Source: Ulva prolifera
Lineage: Eukaryota; Chlorophyta; Ulvophyceae; Ulvales; Ulvaceae
NCBI GenBank assembly: GCA_023078555.1
Contig: CM041200.1
Span: 1,744,001 to 1,808,000, forward strand
Reading direction: 5' to 3'
DNA length: 64,000 nucleotides
Shown: positions 59,338 to 64,000 of the stretch, in pieces
Position numbering within the stretch: position 1 is the first letter of the stretch
Layout of the letters: each line of letters starts with the position of its first letter
Made by a program: the position numbers and the translations under genes
Notes under the pieces: generated by a model
What the model was told of the DNA's origin: nothing
What the model saw: the letters and a program-made list of their open reading frames with translations, nothing else
The model's database searches: none

Positions 59338-62300
59338 GTCACGCTAACACAGGTGTCGGTGTGCCTGTACCGCGCTCCACGGTGCACGCTTAGGCTGACC
59401 TTTGGCGACTTGATGACCAGTACCAGTATATACAGTCGTGCGTAAAAGCTGGTCTAATCAAAAGAAGTGCCTCGTGCGGTCAATGCGAAGACAGCGCCTT
59501 GCACAGGCATCATTACTGGATTTGGAATCCAGGCTTCCGTACAGCCTGCGCCTGCATACAGATTCATTCGGCGATCTATCTGACGCAGCAGCAAGAGTAC
59601 TATTTCGAGCAACTCTAATGTACCACCCGGGAGCATGGGTGCTGTGGAGCCTCGATTGCGCTGATGCTCGCTTTTTGACGACCTGCGGCTGATCCCATGC
59701 CACTTCACGTCAGCCCTGGGGCGTCATCACTGTCTCGCGGGCAACGCGGAGCTCAGCAATTGGATGCACTACCAAAGAAGGCAGGCGTCGCTGATGCACA
59801 CGGAAGCTGTTCCAGTGGCTTGAAGTGCCTGCCAAGCAAAACAACATATACTGTATCCAGACACCAGGGCCAGAGCCCGGCACACAGTCCAGGCAGGGTC
59901 AAAGAAGGAAGCTGCCACCGTCACCATGGCTCCCATGCTCGAATTTTCTTCGGCAAGACCTCAATGAGGTGGATGATCTTGTTGCGCGAAGCTAGAAACA
60001 GCTTACGTTGCGATATGGCGATCGTGGGACCGCTCACACTGTGTGTTGCACAATCAAATCGCATTCGATCACTTGTAACGGTGATACCTGCCTCTCTGGC
60101 TCTTTACAATATCACAGACACAGCCTGCGCTGTGCTACGGAGGGCGGTCGGGGCAACGAACATCACGCCCTGTCCACAAGACTGGCATGGGCCTGAACAC
60201 CCCAATTCTTCACCAAGGATAGGCCATGAAGAGAACTAACTCAAGCATCATGTCTCGCCCAGTCCAGTATCAGTTTCTGCACCTCATGAGGCCAAACATC
60301 AAACACAAACTAGCACACAGGGTCCCCTTCCTCCTCCAGCAGGCACCCCACCGCGGGCACGGTGCCCGCCATGGAAGCAGCAGCTCAACCCACTGGCCCA
60401 CATGATCCTTCAGCCGCCCTTGCCTTGCCCGCGTCCGCTCTCGCTGCTGTCGCCCAGGCTGTGTCACCCCTCACAATGCCGCTCTTTTGTCCTCCTGCAG
60501 GCACCCAGTGCCCTCCCCCCCGCCTGTAGCCTCCCCTCCCGAGCGCTTAGGCCTCGCCCTCCACCACTCCAGTCGCTCAAGGACCCCTGCACACTCCCTC
60601 AGCAGAACAAAATTGTATAGCGCATTCGCACATCAACTCCACGCTGATACCATGCTGATACGTGCCATGCGAACGGACATGTGTTGATGCGACTCATGGT
60701 CCCATTACCACTTCTCAGGGTTCGTTAGCGATCCGGCCTGAGCGGCGGGTCGCCCCTCTCCACCCGCCCCGGCTCCATGTCCCGCCAAATCCCACCATTT
60801 GCGGTCCGATTCTGCCAAGCTCGCAGCGCCAGCAGTGTGTCGCGGTCATGGGCTGGGGCTGCGCGCGGGTGTAAAGGGGGGAGGTGTTCGTGGAGCTGCG
60901 GCCTTGTGCGGGGTATTGACGCTCGGCGTGGACCAGGAGGAGATGTGCGTCACCGCCTCCGAGGCGACCATCGGGGGCGACACCATCAACCACTGCACGA
61001 GCAGCCATGGCAGCATCCCCAGCAAGAGTGTGTGGGGCGAAAAAGTGACGCAGCTTCGCCCCAGGGAACGACGCGGGATGGACACACGTGAGCCACAAGC
61101 CCCACTGCAGCCACATCAACACCTGCACTGCCGCCGCACACGAAGGCCCAAATCAAGCGGACACAGGCACACTGTGTCCAGGCCGGGTCTGAGCCAGCAC
61201 ATAAGGGCGATGGCAGGGCCAAGCAGTCATGGAACAGAGTGCACGGCAGCGCCTGACTCATCAGCGCCACTTGTGGGGAAAGCATGCCAGATTGCTGTCT
61301 GCGCTTGAGACATCTCGCACAAAACACAGGAGGTCTGTCCACGGGTGATCGTAGTCCTCCGGGATATGCGACGAGCCCGGGGATATTGCAGTGTGTACGA
61401 CCGCGGATGGCAGGGGTCACGTGTTGTGAAAGTGCCTCGTAGCGCACAAGGCAGGTGCACATGCGAATGCACGCACGGGGTGACACGTGGCAGTCACCAG
61501 CCCGCGAATGAGAAGACACATTCCAGCTCTCTGTATAGATCGAACAAGGTCATGGTTCAAGTATCTGACTCAGATACGGACCATGCAGGTGTGATCCCAG
61601 ATCTCAGGCGTCATGTGCTAAGTACTCCGCACACATACTTAACATTTCGCCCAACTAAACTTACGGTATGACGCTTCCACTCGCGCTTGCATTCGAACAC
61701 ATGTTGAGGGTGAAACTTGTCCCCAAGGTACCCCAGGCCAATAGGTGAAATCGGCACACGCCCAGCTGCCATACGCAATTTCCCGGTCAGGGCTGCGTCG
61801 AGGATCCCGCCGCGGCAGCTGCAGGACATGTGCCAGGAAAGTTGACAGTCTAGCATCTGAGGGAAGGACCACCGCAGCATCGATCACCACACAAGATCCA
61901 TTTCCCTGCCGGCCACAATCAGCAAGGACACACTTGAACTGCAGCACCACGAAGTAATCTGGAGCAGTCCCTCTGGCCTCTATGCGCATATGCATGTACA
62001 TCGAAGACAGCCAGCCGGCCGGTTGAACCGCCTAAAGAGCCCTATCCGTATCAACATGCCACTGCATTGACTAGGGCACCAGAGCAAGCAAGACACACAT
62101 AGCCTCACGTACCCGGCGCATTACCGCACACCACGCAGATATTTTGACCATCACATCAGCCTGGACAGAAGGCCATTTAGACCCATGCGCAAGCATGTCC
62201 CCTACCGCCCCATCGTGCACCCCACGCCGACCAGCACACAGACACCCCCACCCCCAATCACTCGCTGTGCATGGACATTGTCCATGCACGGGACAGACCT

Positions 62301-62999
62301 CACGTCATAGGCGGGCTGTTCCACCTGTGACAAGAGGCCCTCGTGCAGGCGACAGCCCCGCTAGGACATGCATATGGCAAGTTGCCGGTCGGGCTAGGGG
62401 CCGGTCATCCCCACCAGCCCAGGCCATACTCCGGCCCGCGGCCGGTCGTCCAGCCGCATGCCAAGAGAGATCACCCAGGATGGCCGAGGGACATCAGCCT
62501 GAGGCCCGCATGTGGATCGCATGGTGTGAGACGCTCAAGCCGGACAGAATTTTGTCGTGACGTGGTGATGACTTTGATTGGGAAGCGACGGTGCAGCGGT
62601 CCGGCGGCGGCCTTGCAAATGTACGAGGGTAAGTTTGTTGATTGGGGGCTGGGGCCTCATGCAAGGAGTGAGGCCGGCTGAGGCCCGCGGTTGTACGTTT
62701 GGCAGCCTTGGAGGCAGTCGCGTTGAGGGTGTGTTTGTCGAGGATCATCAACATGAATGCGAATGCGATGCATGCGCATCGAAAGTGCAACGTGAGTAGT
62801 GCAACGCAAGCAGCTTCCGAAGGGCAAGCGGAGTGCCGTCAGATTAGGGGGGTGGGCACTCGGCCTGTATGCACGTCTACCGGGAGCGCGCGCACCTCAG
62901 AACGCTCTGAAACACACTTCAAAGACCTATAGACTGAGTAGAACACCCAAAATCGCTCCAAAGGATACTGGGCGAAACAGGGGAGAATTCCCAGCGAAA
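59338..62999. other. GC-rich region without recognised genes
   Basis: Upstream of ligase. Open frames at 59,438-59,692 and 59,697-60,239 (+) show no domain. Minus-strand 61,639-62,001 (FKCVLADCGRQGNGSCVVID) and its neighbour frame 61,611-61,880 (GLGYLGDKFHPQHVFECKRE) read like one protein with a frameshift near 61,820, possibly a decayed transposon gene. + strand 60,905-61,080 (LGVDQEEMCVTASEATIGGD) is similar in style. Confidence 0.45.
61611..62001 (-). pseudogene. Decayed protein-coding remnant, class unknown
   Basis: Two overlapping minus-strand frames each look coding over complementary halves: VVLPSDARLSTFLAHVLQLP from the first and AALTGKLRMAAGRVPISPIG from the second. A single frameshift near 61,810-61,830 would unite them. 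No family recognised; context suggests a mobile element. Confidence 0.35.
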
Positions 63000-63712
63000 C
63001 GCGGTGTCCTTGACCAGAGGTGCGATTTTGCCCAGCGCGGCTCAAATGGCGTCAAATGCCGCCCAACACTTGCCCATCGTGCTCAGTGGGCCGAGAACAC
63101 CTCAACCAGCCGGCTCCAACATCCGCAACTCGGCCACCTACGACGGCGCCACCGCGGCGGCCTCCGATTGGCGCAAGCGTGGCAAATATAGCCGCTCCCT
63201 CATGAGACGTATGGGCGGATTGGCCCGGCCGAGTTTGCCTTCCTCAACTGGCTTGCGGGCATTGCTGCAGGTTCGGGCGCAGCCTACCGGCGTCTATTCC
63301 TGGAGAACGCGATGCGCGACCTGTCCACGACGCTGTGCCGTGCAGTGGCTCGACAGGTGCACGCCGTTGCCCCGCTGATGGCACGTCATGCGAGTAGGGC
63401 ACTTTTAACGGGGCAGGCGGGCCCGTCCGATGACCTCACACCGCTCAGGGGCCACCCGGCCTACACGGCAGTGCGCCCCAACCCTGGCTACATGTTGCGT
63501 GGTTATCGCTGCTCGCACGCGCGGCCCCGTCCGCTTTGTGGCGGTGGCGGCACTGGCTTCCCAGTAGCCTTGAATATCCAGCCTTGCGCTCGGCGTGCCG
63601 CGCTTGGCGCCGCCCTTGCCGTGCGTCTGTGTGTGGCTCACCGTGGGCATGCGACTGGGGGGTTCGGGCGGGCCGGGCTGGGGTTTGGGAATTGGGGTTC
63701 TGGGTGTACGGA
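63000..63712 (+). pseudogene. Decayed open frame of a dispersed repeat
   Basis: One frame (63,004 on) reads AAQHLPIVLSGPRTPQPAG and ATAAASDWRKRGKYSRSLMR. From about 63,220 a different frame continues with PAEFAFLNWLAGIAAGSGAA, RRLFLENAMRDLSTTLCRAV and LTGQAGPSDDLTPLRGHPA. I infer one protein with a frameshift. Part of it recurs, more decayed, at 43.16-43.40 kb, which suggests a multicopy element gene. No known domain. Confidence 0.45.
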
Positions 63713-64000
63713 TGTTGAGACCTATTGGTCTGGGCTTGGGTAATAGACCTCGATGGCAGTAAGAGGAAGCAATGATGGGTCAAGATGGCCGCAGCACGAG
63801 GCCTGTATAGGCACAAGCAGAGCAGGTGTACACTCACACGCAAGGATGCGACGTGCCAGTGGAAAAAATGGATGGCGCCCCAACCAGACTACTCTCAAGC
63901 GTGTCTGGTCCCAGCAAGCGCTCGGTATAAATACCGGGGTGTGTGCGCCTACGTCAATCCCCCTATCAAAGCTGGCCTCGCCGAATCGTGCCGCATAACT
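63713..64000 (-). repeat. Second gypsy LTR copy, inverted, cut by window end
   Basis: The reverse complement aligns with the gypsy 3' LTR at about 11,990-12,291: shared blocks include GGCGAGGCCAGCT, GGTATTTATACCGAGCGCTTGCTGGGAC (given in pieces: GGTATTTATACCGAG, GCGCTTGCTGGGAC), GGGGCGCCA and the terminal CTCAACA. Divergence is substantial, so it is an older copy or sister subfamily. Whether it is a solo LTR or belongs to a full element lies outside the window. The flank inside the window shows no primer-binding site, so it is a 3' or solo LTR. Confidence 0.82.

Overview
This is a eukaryotic nuclear window of intron-rich protein genes flanked by retrotransposons. Every recognised host gene is split by GT-AG introns. 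The gene content (DNA ligase I with a PCNA box, TFIIF beta, NOB1, Miro, a TOM1/TOL-type VHS-GAT adaptor, a bacterial-type organellar IF-2, a MscS-like channel, inositol-phosphate synthase) and the Ty1/copia and chromodomain Ty3/gypsy elements fit a photosynthetic protist. A green alga is my best guess; the species cannot be read from the sequence.

Left end (1-13,412): a three-level nest of LTR retrotransposons. A chromodomain Ty3/gypsy element (+ strand, 5' end outside the window, 3' LTR 11,437-12,291) is split by a recent Ty1/copia insertion (2,259-8,279, minus strand, 375-bp LTRs with one mismatch, 5-bp target duplication CCCTC). The gypsy 3' LTR abuts the decayed 3' end of an older copia relative (12,292-13,412). 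The young copia carries a tRNA-like insertion at 4,427-4,759.

Gene belt 1 (15.5-29.4 kb, + strand): inositol-3-phosphate synthase, a VHS-GAT adaptor, the TFIIF beta subunit and a MscS-like channel with a transit-like N-terminus. An imperfect inverted repeat of about 1 kb lies at 19.3-20.3 kb.

Gene belt 2 (31.7-59.3 kb, minus strand): a multi-exon gene I cannot name, NOB1, Miro, a coiled-coil protein (possibly ZBBX-like), organellar IF-2 with a long disordered N-terminal region, and DNA ligase I. For inositol synthase, the VHS-GAT adaptor, NOB1, Miro, IF-2 and ligase I the exon phases close into complete frames (507, 508, 454, about 718, at least 637 and 762 residues). Many introns begin GTGCG or GTACG rather than the usual GTRAG.

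Right end (59.3-64 kb): GC-rich, repeat-like sequence with decayed open frames, one related to a fragment at 43.1-43.4 kb. The window ends inside a second, diverged, inverted copy of the gypsy LTR (63,713-64,000). No CRISPR, operon, rRNA or intact tRNA gene was seen.
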